DNA of 64,000 nucleotides from Paenibacillus selenitireducens. GTDB taxonomy: Bacteria > Bacillota > Bacilli > Paenibacillales > Paenibacillaceae. Position 1 is the first letter of the stretch. The number at the start of each line of letters is the position of its first letter. Under the pieces are notes generated by a model that saw only the letters and a list, made by a program, of their open reading frames with translations, made no database searches and had not been told where the DNA came from. The stretch is taken from the NCBI RefSeq assembly GCF_002021565.1, contig NZ_MSZX01000005.1, forward strand, positions 62,027 through 126,026, given 5' to 3'. Positions 32,686-40,978 of the stretch are shown here, one piece after another. A program made the position numbers and the translations under genes.

Positions 32686-34818
32686 GTGAAATATCTTAAA
32701 GTGTTTGATAAAAACTTAATTCAAAATGGTTATCTGATTAACGCTTATGAAGTTGAGCGTAGGCGCAGGATTAATAGTGATTATGAGATTTCTTTCATGG
32801 TCCCTATGACCTCCGAGGATTACAAAACTAAGATTAGCATAAAGGGACACATTCAAGATGAACGCGGCCAATTCTATGTAATTAACTCTCGGGGCCGTAT
32901 AAGGGATGGCAAGAAGCTTACATCATCAATCTATTGTACGCATGTTATGTTCAAACTGACGGATTTTAAGTTCCCATATGCTTCGTACATTGATGAGGCT
33001 TACGGTATTCATATATCCCAATTAACCGATGCAATTTCGGCAGCTACCGGAGGGAAATTCAAATTCTCCATCGATGATTCATTTGATCTTCACGATGTAA
33101 AGGATTTCGGGCGCGGGAATTGCTTGCAAGCTCTCAACCAAATCATAAAGATGTATGGTTGCGAAGTGGAACCGGATAATTTCGTCATTCATTTGAAAAA
33201 GAAGATAGGAACAAATAGTGGGATGCAATACAGGCTTAAAAAGAATATTGTTTCCAGTTCTTTTAAAGATGATGGTTCTTCACTTGTAACCCGGATGTTT
33301 GCTCAGATGAAGGATGGGAGGACCTTCATTGGTATAGAATCATCTAATCTAACACCGGACGAACTAAGCCTTTTGAATTCTGTACCAGGCGCCATCGATA
33401 ACGGTCGGCTTGCTGTCAATTATCTAATATCTCCATTCGCTCAGTATTGGTCAAACACCACGAATACGTACTTTGATGGCGAGTTAATAGAGCAAGATAT
33501 TGAAGACCCGATTGAATTGTTGAAGGCAACCAGGAAAGCACTAAATGAGCAAGATATATTGACCTTAGAAGCGACCATTTCCGCTGCGGATCTCTTCAAA
33601 ATCGATCAATCTCAACCGATCCCTAAATTAGGTGATACGGTTCTTTGTATTGATCCCAAAATGGACATGAAGAATTTATCATGCAGAATCACGGAACTTG
33701 TGGAATATCCTTTCTCGATGGAAAAACACAGTCAGCCGACAATTTCGAATTCAACCTTACAGGACTATGACGATATCATCTCTGACTTGGAGCGTGCTAA
33801 AAATATCGTAGACAACCTATTTAGCAATGGGAAAGTGCGGACCGAGGTATTCGAATCATTTGCCAAGCAAGCCGTGATCGATATCAATAATTCCAAAACG
33901 GAACTAATCTACCCACCCGAGGGCGGCATACTAGCCCAAGAGAAGACGAATCCATTAGAACAAGTCAGGCTTACATCAAAGGGGATTGGGATCTCAACGG
34001 ATGGATGGAATAGTATACGTGCAGCCATTACAGCTCGTGGGGTTGTCGCCGAACAAGTTATAGGTCAGCTCGGGAACTTCGTTTCGATGGTGATTGGTTC
34101 AGGGAACAACGTCACCAAGATCAATACAAACGGGATCTCATCAGGACATGCAGACTATTACTCCGCACCGTTTCGTGTTGATATGCAAGGGAACGTTATT
34201 GCAAACTCAATCAAGCTCATGGGACAGATTAATAACTCGGAAATGAATTCTTCCGTTATTAATGCGGGGACCATAATTGGGTCTTTGATAAAGGCGGGTA
34301 TTTTAGAAGGCGGGACGATTACGGGGGCGCTTATTCGAACGGCTGTTTCAGGAAGAAGAATTGAAACAAGTTCCCAAGGGTTCGGAGCTTTTGATTCTAA
34401 TGGTGTTAACCGAATTGCAATCAAGACATCAGGTGATGACACAATATCGGCATTATCGTTTTTCGGGTCCGGTGGATCTTTTGCTGGAGAAATCAATTCA
34501 TATGCAAACCAAGGCAGAATGAATATTTTTTCAAATGATCTTTTTATCGGAAGTAATAGCATGTCGAATCCAATATATTTTCAAGGAAGGTCGACATTTA
34601 ATGGTGTCGTAACATTTAACTCCTCTGTTAATGGGTTAAGCTTAGGTATTGGAGATATCAACGGGTTAAGATCGGAACTTGAATCTTTGAAAGATCAACT
34701 CAGCAGTCTAAGGTCTGAATTCCGCGGTCATTCCCATTCAGTTAATATTGGTACTCATAATCATGGCAATAAAGAAAACCAAAACTGGGGCGGAACGTTT
34801 ACTACTTCCTTGCCGTAG
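32686..34818 (+). CDS. Tail-associated (Tal/prophage tail endopeptidase-like) protein
   Basis: 710 aa from GTG 32686 with AAGGAGG upstream. Residues 1-360 fit the Prophage_tail family (gp27-like hub fold): EVERRRRINSDYEISFMVP, GQFYVINSRGRIRDGKK, LNQIIKMYGCEVEPDN, LEATISAADLF. 400-600 is beta-repeat rich, and the end has a coiled coil (LRSELESLKDQLSSLRSE) and a His-rich tip (GHSHSVNIGTHNHGN) like metal-binding fibre tips. It forms the tail tip. No clear lytic domain. Confidence 0.82.
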   Translation: MKYLKVFDKNLIQNGYLINAYEVERRRRINSDYEISFMVPMTSEDYKTKISIKGHIQDERGQFYVINSRGRIRDGKKLTSSIYCTHVMFKLTDFKFPYASYIDEAYGIHISQLTDAISAATGGKFKFSIDDSFDLHDVKDFGRGNCLQALNQIIKMYGCEVEPDNFVIHLKKKIGTNSGMQYRLKKNIVSSSFKDDGSSLVTRMFAQMKDGRTFIGIESSNLTPDELSLLNSVPGAIDNGRLAVNYLISPFAQYWSNTTNTYFDGELIEQDIEDPIELLKATRKALNEQDILTLEATISAADLFKIDQSQPIPKLGDTVLCIDPKMDMKNLSCRITELVEYPFSMEKHSQPTISNSTLQDYDDIISDLERAKNIVDNLFSNGKVRTEVFESFAKQAVIDINNSKTELIYPPEGGILAQEKTNPLEQVRLTSKGIGISTDGWNSIRAAITARGVVAEQVIGQLGNFVSMVIGSGNNVTKINTNGISSGHADYYSAPFRVDMQGNVIANSIKLMGQINNSEMNSSVINAGTIIGSLIKAGILEGGTITGALIRTAVSGRRIETSSQGFGAFDSNGVNRIAIKTSGDDTISALSFFGSGGSFAGEINSYANQGRMNIFSNDLFIGSNSMSNPIYFQGRSTFNGVVTFNSSVNGLSLGIGDINGLRSELESLKDQLSSLRSEFRGHSHSVNIGTHNHGNKENQNWGGTFTTSLP

Positions 34819-34850
34819 TAGTATGATATGGTAAATACATACTATTCTTT
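34819..34850 (+). terminator. Weak terminator after the tail module
   Basis: TAGTATG (34819-34825) / CATACTA (34838-34844), then TTCTTT. Confidence 0.45.
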
Positions 34851-34867
34851 ACTGGAGGTAATGCGTT

Positions 34868-35410
34868 GTGAAAAAGTGGGCGTATCTACTAAGTGGATTG
34901 ATTATTGGGGGATTAATAGCGACAACAGGCAGTGCATTTGCAGATCAAGTTAAAAGTCTTATCGGAAAAAAAGTAACTGGTGAATACACTGTTGTTGTAA
35001 ATGGGAAGACATTACAGGATAAAGGGGCAGTTATTGACAGTAAAACAAATGCCCCTGTCCGCGCATTGTCTGAAGCTTTAGGAGCTGATGTGAAAGTGGA
35101 AGGTAAGACGATTACAATAACAAAAGATACAGGACAAGGCGAAGCAGTGACGAGTGAAACAAACCCGTATTTTGGTCAGAAAAAAAGTATACTAGAAGAT
35201 CGTAAAGATGTACTTGAAACCAGTATTTTGAAACCAAGAATTGAAGAAAGAAAAGATATTATAGATCAGATAGAAATTTTAAAGAAATCTGGAGCAGATG
35301 AGTCGCTAAAAAAGAAAGAAGAGCAATTAAAAGAGTACGAAGATGCTATCACTAAATACACCAAAGAACTAGAACAAGTAAATGAAGCATTAGCGGCATT
35401 AGAAAAATAA
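34868..35410 (+). CDS. Secreted copper-amine-oxidase-N-like stalk protein
   Basis: 180 aa from GTG 34868 with GGAGG upstream. A Sec signal peptide is clear (MKKWAYLLSGLIIGGLIATT then SAFA-D). Residues about 40-90 match the copper amine oxidase N-terminal/stalk repeat common in Paenibacillus surface proteins (VVVNGKTLQDKGAVIDSKTN, PVRALSEALGADVKVEG, KTITITKD). The rest is a charged coiled coil. It is a host-like exported protein in the lysis region, so a possible lysogenic conversion factor. Role unknown. Confidence 0.8.
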   Translation: MKKWAYLLSGLIIGGLIATTGSAFADQVKSLIGKKVTGEYTVVVNGKTLQDKGAVIDSKTNAPVRALSEALGADVKVEGKTITITKDTGQGEAVTSETNPYFGQKKSILEDRKDVLETSILKPRIEERKDIIDQIEILKKSGADESLKKKEEQLKEYEDAITKYTKELEQVNEALAALEK

Positions 35411-35420
35411 TGAGTTTTTA

Positions 35421-35449
35421 AAGTCTTACCTCATGGTAAGGCTTTTTTA
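35421..35449 (+). terminator. Terminator after the secreted protein
   Basis: AAGTCTTACC (35421-35430) / GGTAAGGCTT (35435-35444) with one G-T pair, then TTTTT. Confidence 0.7.
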
Positions 35450-35475
35450 TTTCTATTTTGAAAGGATGATTGTAC

Positions 35476-35658
35476 TTGGCACATGCAATACCAAAACTTG
35501 AAGTGCTTATTGATTTATCCCGTCCGGTCGAAGAAATAACTGAAGTAATTACATTGGTAATCAGTTCGCATCCAGGGAAGCAAAAAGAGATTCTTGAAGC
35601 CGTTGATTTATCGGTTGGGGAAGCTTTAGCAAAATTCGAAGAAAATAATATCAATTAA
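35476..35658 (+). CDS. Small helical protein
   Basis: 60 aa from TTG 35476, with AAAGGATGA about 7 bases upstream (TTG 35470 is possible). LEVLIDLSRPVEEITEVITL then KQKEILEAVDLSVGEALAKF. Unknown; position between terminators before the holin suggests a lysis-region accessory. Confidence 0.5.
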   Translation: MAHAIPKLEVLIDLSRPVEEITEVITLVISSHPGKQKEILEAVDLSVGEALAKFEENNIN

Positions 35659-35687
35659 AGTCCCGAATAACATCGGGTCTTTTTTTA
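35657..35687 (+). terminator. Terminator before the holin
   Basis: CCCGA (35662-35666) / TCGGG (35673-35677), then TCTTTTTTT. Confidence 0.65.
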
Positions 35688-35706
35688 TGGGAGAGGGGAA
35701 TTAACA

Positions 35707-36156
35707 ATGGACAAATTCTGGTCCACGATTGTTGGGGCTATTCTGGTACCTGCGTTTAATTTTCTTTATGGGGGTGCCACCAAATCGATGATGATTGCTT
35801 TAATTTTTTTCATCGTCTTAGATTGGATCACTGGTACAAGAGCGGCAAAAAAAGATAATTCATATGCAAGTGAGTACGGGATAGATGGCGTATTCAGAAC
35901 ATTCTTTATTTTGTTACTACCTGCGGGAGGTCACTTATTAGATGAAGCATTCGGACTTCCAGGCGTTTTATTTGGAGCCCTTTGCATTGGCGTTCTATAT
36001 CACACATTGCAATCCATGATAGCAAATGCTGTAAGGGCTGGTTGGGCAAATTGGTTCCCTGAAAAGTTACTTATCAAAATTACCGATTGGGTCAAAAGTG
36101 AGTTGGATAAGAAGGTTCAGCGTGCAGAAAGTAGGAAAGGGGATAGTGGTAACTAA
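35707..36156 (+). CDS. Phage holin (Phage_holin_4 / toxin-secretion type)
   Basis: 149 aa. Hydrophobic helices at about 5-22, 26-45, 65-80 and 85-105, with the family pattern FFIVLDWITGTRAAKK and the GIDGVFRTFFILLLPAGGHLLD block, and a charged C-terminus. It would form the timed membrane lesion that releases the amidase. It overlaps the amidase start by 1 bp. Confidence 0.88.
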   Translation: MDKFWSTIVGAILVPAFNFLYGGATKSMMIALIFFIVLDWITGTRAAKKDNSYASEYGIDGVFRTFFILLLPAGGHLLDEAFGLPGVLFGALCIGVLYHTLQSMIANAVRAGWANWFPEKLLIKITDWVKSELDKKVQRAESRKGDSGN

Positions 36157-36950
36157 TGCGTATACAAGGACAATTTACTTTATTTGATAGAGAAGAATTC
36201 GAAGAATGGTTAATGAAGCAATCTTTTAAAAGAAAAGTTGTTCTGATTCAAAATCATCATACATGGAGCCCTGATTACAAAGACTTCAACGGAAGTAATC
36301 ATTTTCAACGATTAGATTCTATGAAGAGCTTTCATATAAACGATCGTGGATTTAGCGATATTGCTCAGAACTTGACTACGTTTCCAGATGGAATGATTGC
36401 GGTGTGCAGACCTTTTGATGTAGCTCCAGCAGGAATAAAAGGAGCTAACTCCAATGGCATATGTATTGAGCATTTCGGCAACTTTGATATTGGCGGCGAC
36501 AAAATGACGGACGAGCATAGAAAAACAATTCTATTCCTTAATGCAGTTCTTTGTAAGAAATTCAAATTATCTATTAGTACAGAATCGGTTGTATACCACC
36601 ACTGGTGGTCAACAGATGGTGACAAGGTGTTTAACCTGAAAACTGGTGAGAAGCTAAAGGGTTCACCGTCTAAAACATGCCCAGGTACCGCATTTTTTGG
36701 TGGAAACACAGTGCTGGATGCACAAAAGAATTTTATACCTTTGATTGCTACAGCTTTCAATGATAATGGAGAGGATGAAGACAAATTGAAACTAACTAAC
36801 TATCAAAAAACGCAATTGATCGAAGTATTAAAAGGATTACTATTGCAAGGTGTTATTACTGATAAAAGTTGGGTAGATAAAGCTCAGAATGATACATTGA
36901 CTGTATCCGAGCTTACTTGGCTCAATATGATTGTTATTGCTAGAAAATAA
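36156..36950 (+). CDS. N-acetylmuramoyl-L-alanine amidase endolysin
   Basis: 264 aa. Amidase_2 domain (about 25-200): zinc ligand pattern NHHTWSP (His34/35), GICIEHFGNFD, VYHHWWSTDG, and SKTCPGTAFF supplying the C-terminal ligand region. About 200-264 is a helical C-terminal segment (LTNYQKTQLIEVLKGLLLQG, DKSWVDKAQND) that may bind the wall. It cuts the amide between MurNAc and L-Ala. No signal peptide, as expected with a holin. Confidence 0.9.
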   Translation: MRIQGQFTLFDREEFEEWLMKQSFKRKVVLIQNHHTWSPDYKDFNGSNHFQRLDSMKSFHINDRGFSDIAQNLTTFPDGMIAVCRPFDVAPAGIKGANSNGICIEHFGNFDIGGDKMTDEHRKTILFLNAVLCKKFKLSISTESVVYHHWWSTDGDKVFNLKTGEKLKGSPSKTCPGTAFFGGNTVLDAQKNFIPLIATAFNDNGEDEDKLKLTNYQKTQLIEVLKGLLLQGVITDKSWVDKAQNDTLTVSELTWLNMIVIARK

Positions 36951-37014
36951 TTATTTACAAATTTATGCAAGTGAGTTAAGATGACTATATCAAATCCAGA
37001 AGCACTGGTAAAAA

Positions 37015-37051
37015 GAGCCGTTAGGGAAGTACCCTAGCGGCTCCTTTTTTT
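37015..37051. terminator. Strong bidirectional terminator at the end of the late operon
   Basis: GAGCCGTTAGGG (37015-37026) / CCCTAGCGGCTC (37032-37043) with a 5-nt loop, a T-run on the plus strand and an A-run upstream. It separates the rightward late genes from the converging leftward genes. Confidence 0.8.
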
Positions 37052-37062
37052 CTTTCATTACA

Positions 37063-37230
37063 TTAATATTCTGATTTATTATAAATGTCCTTGGCTTCAT
37101 CAACACTCTTGAAATCGAATTCGTAGTAAACCGAACGTACCACTTTCTTAATTTCCTCGCGTGAATATCCTGCTCGCTGCATGCCTGATATGATGTAACC
37201 TAAACAAGCGTTATTGCTCCAGTCTTCCAT
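37063..37230 (-). CDS. Small unknown protein, leftward cluster
   Basis: 55 aa from ATG 37230 (GGAGGG 7 bases upstream; an in-frame ATG at 37245 overlaps that site). MEDWSNNACLGYIISGMQRA then REEIKKVVRSVYYEFD: a soluble alpha-helical pattern. Last gene of a leftward set beyond the lysis cassette. Confidence 0.55.
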   Translation of the reverse strand: MEDWSNNACLGYIISGMQRAGYSREEIKKVVRSVYYEFDFKSVDEAKDIYNKSEY

Positions 37231-37249
37231 ATATGAACCCTCCATTTGA

Positions 37250-37333
37250 TTATTTCTTTCGTATAACTCTATATAAAGCTATGCAACTGAGAATTAAGGC
37301 AGTCAAAGAAACGATCCAGGTAATTACATTCAT
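37250..37333 (-). CDS. 27-residue membrane peptide
   Basis: ATG 37333 with GGAGGT 7 bases upstream. MNVITWIVSLTALILSCIAL then YRVIRKK: a single hydrophobic helix with a basic end. Small holin-like or toxin-like peptides have this shape, but none is identified here. Confidence 0.5.
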   Translation of the reverse strand: MNVITWIVSLTALILSCIALYRVIRKK

Positions 37334-37348
37334 GATCCATACCTCCGT

Positions 37349-37364
37349 AGGGGCCGAAGCCCCT
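37349..37364 (-). terminator. GC-rich hairpin between leftward genes
   Basis: AGGGGC (37349-37354) / GCCCCT (37359-37364), CGAA loop on the plus strand (TTCG on the minus strand), no T-tract. Probably an mRNA-stabilising or attenuating hairpin. Confidence 0.4.
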
Positions 37365-37636
37365 TAGTCTAAAATACTTTCATGGCTGATGCTATATTGT
37401 TGTTTCAACTTTTCAAAGGCCAAGTCCGTTACTTTATAGCGATGTGTACCGTTGTCACTGCCAACAAGCTTTATACCTCGCCCCGAAAGTTCAATTTTAG
37501 TTCTTATGAAGTATCCTCCATAGTGCCCGATGGACATTTGAAGCTCGCAATTAGGCTTACGTTGCCCCATTTCGAGCGTATATGAATGAATACCTCTTGC
37601 AATGTTGCTTGCTGGAAATTCAAATATTGCTGCCAT
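37364..37636 (-). CDS. Unknown protein, leftward cluster
   Basis: 90 aa from ATG 37636 (GGGAGG 9 bases upstream; ATG 37645 touches the site). IGHYGGYFIRTKIELSGRGIK and TDLAFEKLKQQYSI resemble small phage DNA-binding or beta-rich accessory proteins, without a firm match. Confidence 0.55.
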   Translation of the reverse strand: MAAIFEFPASNIARGIHSYTLEMGQRKPNCELQMSIGHYGGYFIRTKIELSGRGIKLVGSDNGTHRYKVTDLAFEKLKQQYSISHESILD

Positions 37637-37718
37637 TGTGATCATCCTCCCGATTTATTTTGTTTAGCATTTATGTTATGATTGGGGGGAGAGGTCTTTC
37701 GACCCCTCCGAGGGAACT

Positions 37719-37841
37719 TTAACGTTTGCGTGGGCGCTTCCGTTTGGTTCCTTTTTTGTTGTTCTTACGGCTTTCTTTGAGTAGTATGTAAGCTGTTATT
37801 AGCTGAATGAGAGCCGTAAGAAGTTGTACCCAATCTTTCAT
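37719..37841 (-). CDS. 40-residue membrane peptide with basic tail
   Basis: ATG 37841 with AAGGAGGTGAG 7 bases upstream. MKDWVQLLTALIQLITAYIL is one hydrophobic helix, followed by a Lys/Arg-rich tail (KNNKKGTKRKRPRKR). First gene of the leftward set. Shape fits a type I toxin or holin-like peptide; no antitoxin RNA was identified. Confidence 0.55.
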   Translation of the reverse strand: MKDWVQLLTALIQLITAYILLKESRKNNKKGTKRKRPRKR

Positions 37842-37871
37842 TGCTTGTCTCACCTCCTTATATATTCATTA

Positions 37872-37930
37872 TACGATATCGTATAAATAAAGTCAATAGT
37901 ATTGATAAACTTTATTCGATATCGTATAAT
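37872..37930. promoter_or_regulatory. Repeated palindrome ATACGATATCGTAT in the divergent gap
   Basis: ATACGATATCGTAT occurs at about 37872-37885, and CGATATCGTAT again at about 37917-37929. Two copies of one palindrome between a leftward and a rightward gene suggest operators for the adjacent small HTH protein. Coordinates are good to a base or two. Confidence 0.55.
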
Positions 37931-37931
37931 C

Positions 37932-38150
37932 TTGGTGGAGGTGATTAGGATGATTGTCACGCCTAAACTAAATGCAATATTGAAAGATCGAGGAATTACT
38001 CAAATGAAGCTATCTGAGATGTGCGGGGTCCCGCAGGGGTCTATTTCTCGTTTTGATAAAAATACTAGACACGAAGACAGTCATATATTTGCAATCGCTA
38101 AAGCATTGGGTATAAAAATTGAAGATTTGTTTGATATAAGAGTTGAGTAA
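37932..38150 (+). CDS. Small XRE-family HTH regulator
   Basis: About 72 aa from ATG 37950 or slightly upstream; GGAGGTGAT lies just before ATG 37950 (MIVTPKLNAILKD). An HTH fills the protein: ITQMKLSEMCGVPQGSISRF. Divergent from the leftward miniprotein cluster. ATACGATATCGTAT-type repeats (about 37872-37885, and partly repeated near 37917-37929) lie in the shared gap and are likely operators. Confidence 0.75.
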   Translation: MVEVIRMIVTPKLNAILKDRGITQMKLSEMCGVPQGSISRFDKNTRHEDSHIFAIAKALGIKIEDLFDIRVE

Positions 38151-38177
38151 CCTATCTTAGGATAGGTTATTTTTTTG
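38149..38177 (+). terminator. Terminator after the small HTH gene
   Basis: AACCTATC (38149-38156) / GATAGGTT (38161-38168), then ATTTTTTT. Confidence 0.75.
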
Positions 38178-38261
38178 TTCTTGTTTACGAACGTACATTC
38201 GCTTATAATGGAAACAAATGTTCTTATCGGTTGTAATATTTTAAAATAAGGGAGTTTTAAA

Positions 38262-38633
38262 ATGAAATCTACCCCATTACAGACAGAAGTTGATTTCACT
38301 TTAGTCAAACAATATATCCTTCTTCCTATGATTTTAGACGTCTTGGAACGTGATATGAATACAATGAAAATGGCACCACTAAAAATGGCTACAGTATATG
38401 TAAAAAATTTAGAGCACATACAGAGTCTGATCCACGATGACCTGATACGCCTTAGAAAGCAAATGCGGTCCCATGGATTGAAGGTATATGAGGAAAAGCG
38501 AACGAGTATTAATGTAGAGATTCAATATATCTGCCGAGGATATCACCACACATTCGCTATGTTGTGGACTTTAGTTAAAGCTGATATCGAGCGATATTTA
38601 AGCGAATACTTTAATGTAGATTTAGAGAGTTAG
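38262..38633 (+). CDS. Unknown helical protein
   Basis: 123 aa, GGGAG upstream. All-helical pattern (FTLVKQYILLPMILDVLERD, VKNLEHIQSLIHDDLIRLRK, VEIQYICRGYHHTFAMLW). I recall similar small helical proteins in Bacillales prophages and chromosomes but cannot name the family. Its own terminator follows at 38702-38743. Confidence 0.6.
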   Translation: MKSTPLQTEVDFTLVKQYILLPMILDVLERDMNTMKMAPLKMATVYVKNLEHIQSLIHDDLIRLRKQMRSHGLKVYEEKRTSINVEIQYICRGYHHTFAMLWTLVKADIERYLSEYFNVDLES

Positions 38634-38940
38634 GGCGCGTACATTAAATTTATTTGACCAATAAAGCTAAACTAAGAGATACAGGGATTAAGTAAATATC
38701 AATACACAATAAGCCCCGGATTTCTCCGAGGCTTATTGTGTATATCAAATTGTATTTGATTTCAAATATGTAAGGCTGGTTCTTAATTGTAAAATTCTTC
38801 AACAAATTACCGCTTTAGGAAAATGAAATTATTTCCTATAATTATTTATGTGGTTAATTGTTCTAATAAAGAGGGGGATTAAGAAATTCGTACTTACCAT
38901 ATAGGTAAGTTTCGGTTTGGGAGGAGCCTAATAAATCAGC
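38634..38940. other. 307-bp gap with one terminator hairpin
   Basis: AT-rich. It holds a perfect 14-bp stem, ATACACAATAAGCC (38702-38715) / GGCTTATTGTGTAT (38730-38743), with an inner CGG/CCG pair, a terminator for one or both flanking genes. No ORF with a ribosome site seen. The boundary of prophage 1 could lie near here, but no att core is identifiable. Confidence 0.45.
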
Positions 38941-39165
38941 TCACTGCCGTTTACCTTTTTTTACAACAATCCACTGGTACATGTCTTCTGCATGACAATC
39001 GAGAATACGTGATGCGAGAACAGCGTTTTCATAAGTCATTTCCCTTTTATTGTTGATCCATCGTGAAACAGTGGCTTCGGTAACATTTAAACGGCGAGCG
39101 AGTTCGGCTTGACTCATATCGCCTAAAAGTTCAGGTAAACGGCATTCTCCTTTGCGGAGTGCCAT
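38941..39165 (-). CDS. Small XRE-family HTH protein
   Basis: 74 aa on the minus strand. The HTH is textbook: DMSQAELARRLNVTEATVSR then WINNKREMTYENAVLASRIL. The basic C-terminus ends VVKKGKRQ. It stands alone, transcribed leftward. A phage accessory regulator or host gene next to the integration site. Confidence 0.75.
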   Translation of the reverse strand: MALRKGECRLPELLGDMSQAELARRLNVTEATVSRWINNKREMTYENAVLASRILDCHAEDMYQWIVVKKGKRQ

Positions 39166-39308
39166 GTTTTCCCACCTTGAATGTATTGTTATTTCAGAAA
39201 GATTATATAACTATTTATCATTTCTAGTAAACAACAACCCACATTTAAGGACTCATAATCGATTAACGTTCCAACTGCATTTCATCACATAGAGTAACTG
39301 GAGGGTGC

Positions 39309-39503
39309 ATGGTGAAAAAAACGGACTTAGAACAATTGATGGTTGTAATCTCTAATTCAATAGCTGTTATTAAAAATGAGAAACACATTAATGAAGCTAC
39401 ACAAGGAAAGTATAAATGGGGATATTCGGGTCAGTTGAAAATTATAATAAAAGAAGAAGGTTCTCCAAATCCGTCAACAACTCGTCAACAACGTCTCGTA
39501 TAA
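39309..39503 (+). CDS. Small unknown protein
   Basis: 64 aa from ATG 39309 with GGAGGGTGC upstream. LEQLMVVISNSIAVIKNEKH and a basic end (PSTTRQQRLV). No recognised domain. Followed within 40 bp by a terminator. Confidence 0.5.
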   Translation: MVKKTDLEQLMVVISNSIAVIKNEKHINEATQGKYKWGYSGQLKIIIKEEGSPNPSTTRQQRLV

Positions 39504-39542
39504 GCCGTTATAATTAATGACGATAAAGTGATCGAAAGATGG

Positions 39543-39572
39543 AAAACCCCTTTATATAAAAGGGGTTTTTTG
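39543..39572 (+). terminator. Rho-independent terminator
   Basis: AAAACCCCTTT (39543-39553) / AAAGGGGTTTT (39559-39569), then TT. A second hairpin, TGGAGC/GCTCCA, follows at about 39591-39614. Confidence 0.7.
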
Positions 39573-39774
39573 ATAACCCCTAATAAATATTCTGGAGCCC
39601 TCTTTCGAGAGCTCCATCATGGGAGAGGATAAACCAAGGTAATACACACTATTACAATTTATCTCAAAACGCTGATAATAAAGGCGTTATACTATTATTA
39701 TTGCACACATTGGCATAGTTTAATCATTGATTAAATAAAAAATGCCACCTTTTATGCCACCCCAACCCACACAC

Positions 39775-40944
39775 CTAAACCTTGAATACATCGCTAAATG
39801 TATCTGCCGCCTTTGCTTCCGCTGTTCGCATAAGGTGTCCGTACACATCCATTGTAGTTCCTATTTTCGAGTGCCCAACACGCTCAGAAATAATTTTCGC
39901 ATGAATCCCCCGATTGATTAATATAGAAACTGATGTGTGTCGAATATCGTGAAATCTTATATATCTAATATGCGGATTTCGGATTTTGATGAAATCCTGC
40001 CAACGTTCACGCAGCGTTTTTGGGAAAAGCGGCATACCTAAATTTTTATGGTATCTGATGTTACAAAATAAAAAGTCGCCTTCTTCGAACCAAGTATCTT
40101 CATTTTCAGACTTCCAACTATCCCAAACTTTCTTGTACTCTTTTAATTCCAATGTTACATAATTAGGAATAGCAACAATTCGAATAGATCCTTTAGTTTT
40201 TGGGCTTTTAACGTGTGGTTTTCCATCAACAAAAACAGGAATGGATTGTTTTATATGGATACAATCATTCTCGAAATCGATGTGTTTCCACTCTAACCCA
40301 AGTAATTCTCCACGTCTCATTCCTGTTGTGAAGGCGAGGGTGATTAGAGTTCGAAATTGAATGTTTTCAGATTGTAAAGCAATCATTATTTGTCTTGATT
40401 CTTCTTCTGTATATGCATCAACATTAGGGGATGAATTCTCTTTTGGTTTAAGCACATTATCCATAGGATTCGGATCGATGTTGTACCATTCTTTTGCTTT
40501 TTGAAAAAGGCTTCGAAGAACTCTGTAAGCATATACCCGAGTTGCTTGGCCTACGGGCTTTTTTTGATTTTTCAATTCAAACATGTCGTTTAAAAACATC
40601 ACTATATGAATTGTTTCGATATCGTTGAGGTACATATGCTTAAAAACAGGCAAGATGCGACGATAGATGTAATTGCTATAGTTTTGTTGTGTAGTCTTCT
40701 CCAAGTGTACATTTACATACATTTCCATCCATTGTTCCACGAAGTGTTCAAAATTGATTTTTTTCATATCTATGTTGTTTGAAATATTTTTCATTAATTC
40801 AGCTTCAAATATTACGAGTTCTTTTTCTGCAATGCGTTTAGAGTTCGTATGAACAACTTTTGTTTTTCTTTTGCGCTTACCGAAAGGATCGTTAATATCT
40901 ACAACTAGTCGAAACCCATTGTTACGTTTTTCTACCCAACCCAA
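39775..40944 (-). CDS. int: Tyrosine recombinase integrase, prophage 2
   Basis: About 389 aa; start probably TTG 40944 (GGAG 9 bases upstream) or TTG 40959. Arm-binding domain 1-60, SAM-like core-binding 65-175, catalytic 185-389: Arg in TTGMRRGELLGL, HDIRHTSVSILI, GHSKIGTTMDVYGH with the nucleophile Tyr. Integrates prophage 2; the att site should lie in the roughly 270 bp to its left. The core motifs match the truncated integrase at 1-679 (TTGMRRGELLG in both), but the N-termini differ. Confidence 0.95.
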   Translation of the reverse strand: MGWVEKRNNGFRLVVDINDPFGKRKRKTKVVHTNSKRIAEKELVIFEAELMKNISNNIDMKKINFEHFVEQWMEMYVNVHLEKTTQQNYSNYIYRRILPVFKHMYLNDIETIHIVMFLNDMFELKNQKKPVGQATRVYAYRVLRSLFQKAKEWYNIDPNPMDNVLKPKENSSPNVDAYTEEESRQIMIALQSENIQFRTLITLAFTTGMRRGELLGLEWKHIDFENDCIHIKQSIPVFVDGKPHVKSPKTKGSIRIVAIPNYVTLELKEYKKVWDSWKSENEDTWFEEGDFLFCNIRYHKNLGMPLFPKTLRERWQDFIKIRNPHIRYIRFHDIRHTSVSILINRGIHAKIISERVGHSKIGTTMDVYGHLMRTAEAKAADTFSDVFKV

Positions 40945-40978
40945 AATTATCAACTCCAATCAATTCGGTGTTAAAAAT

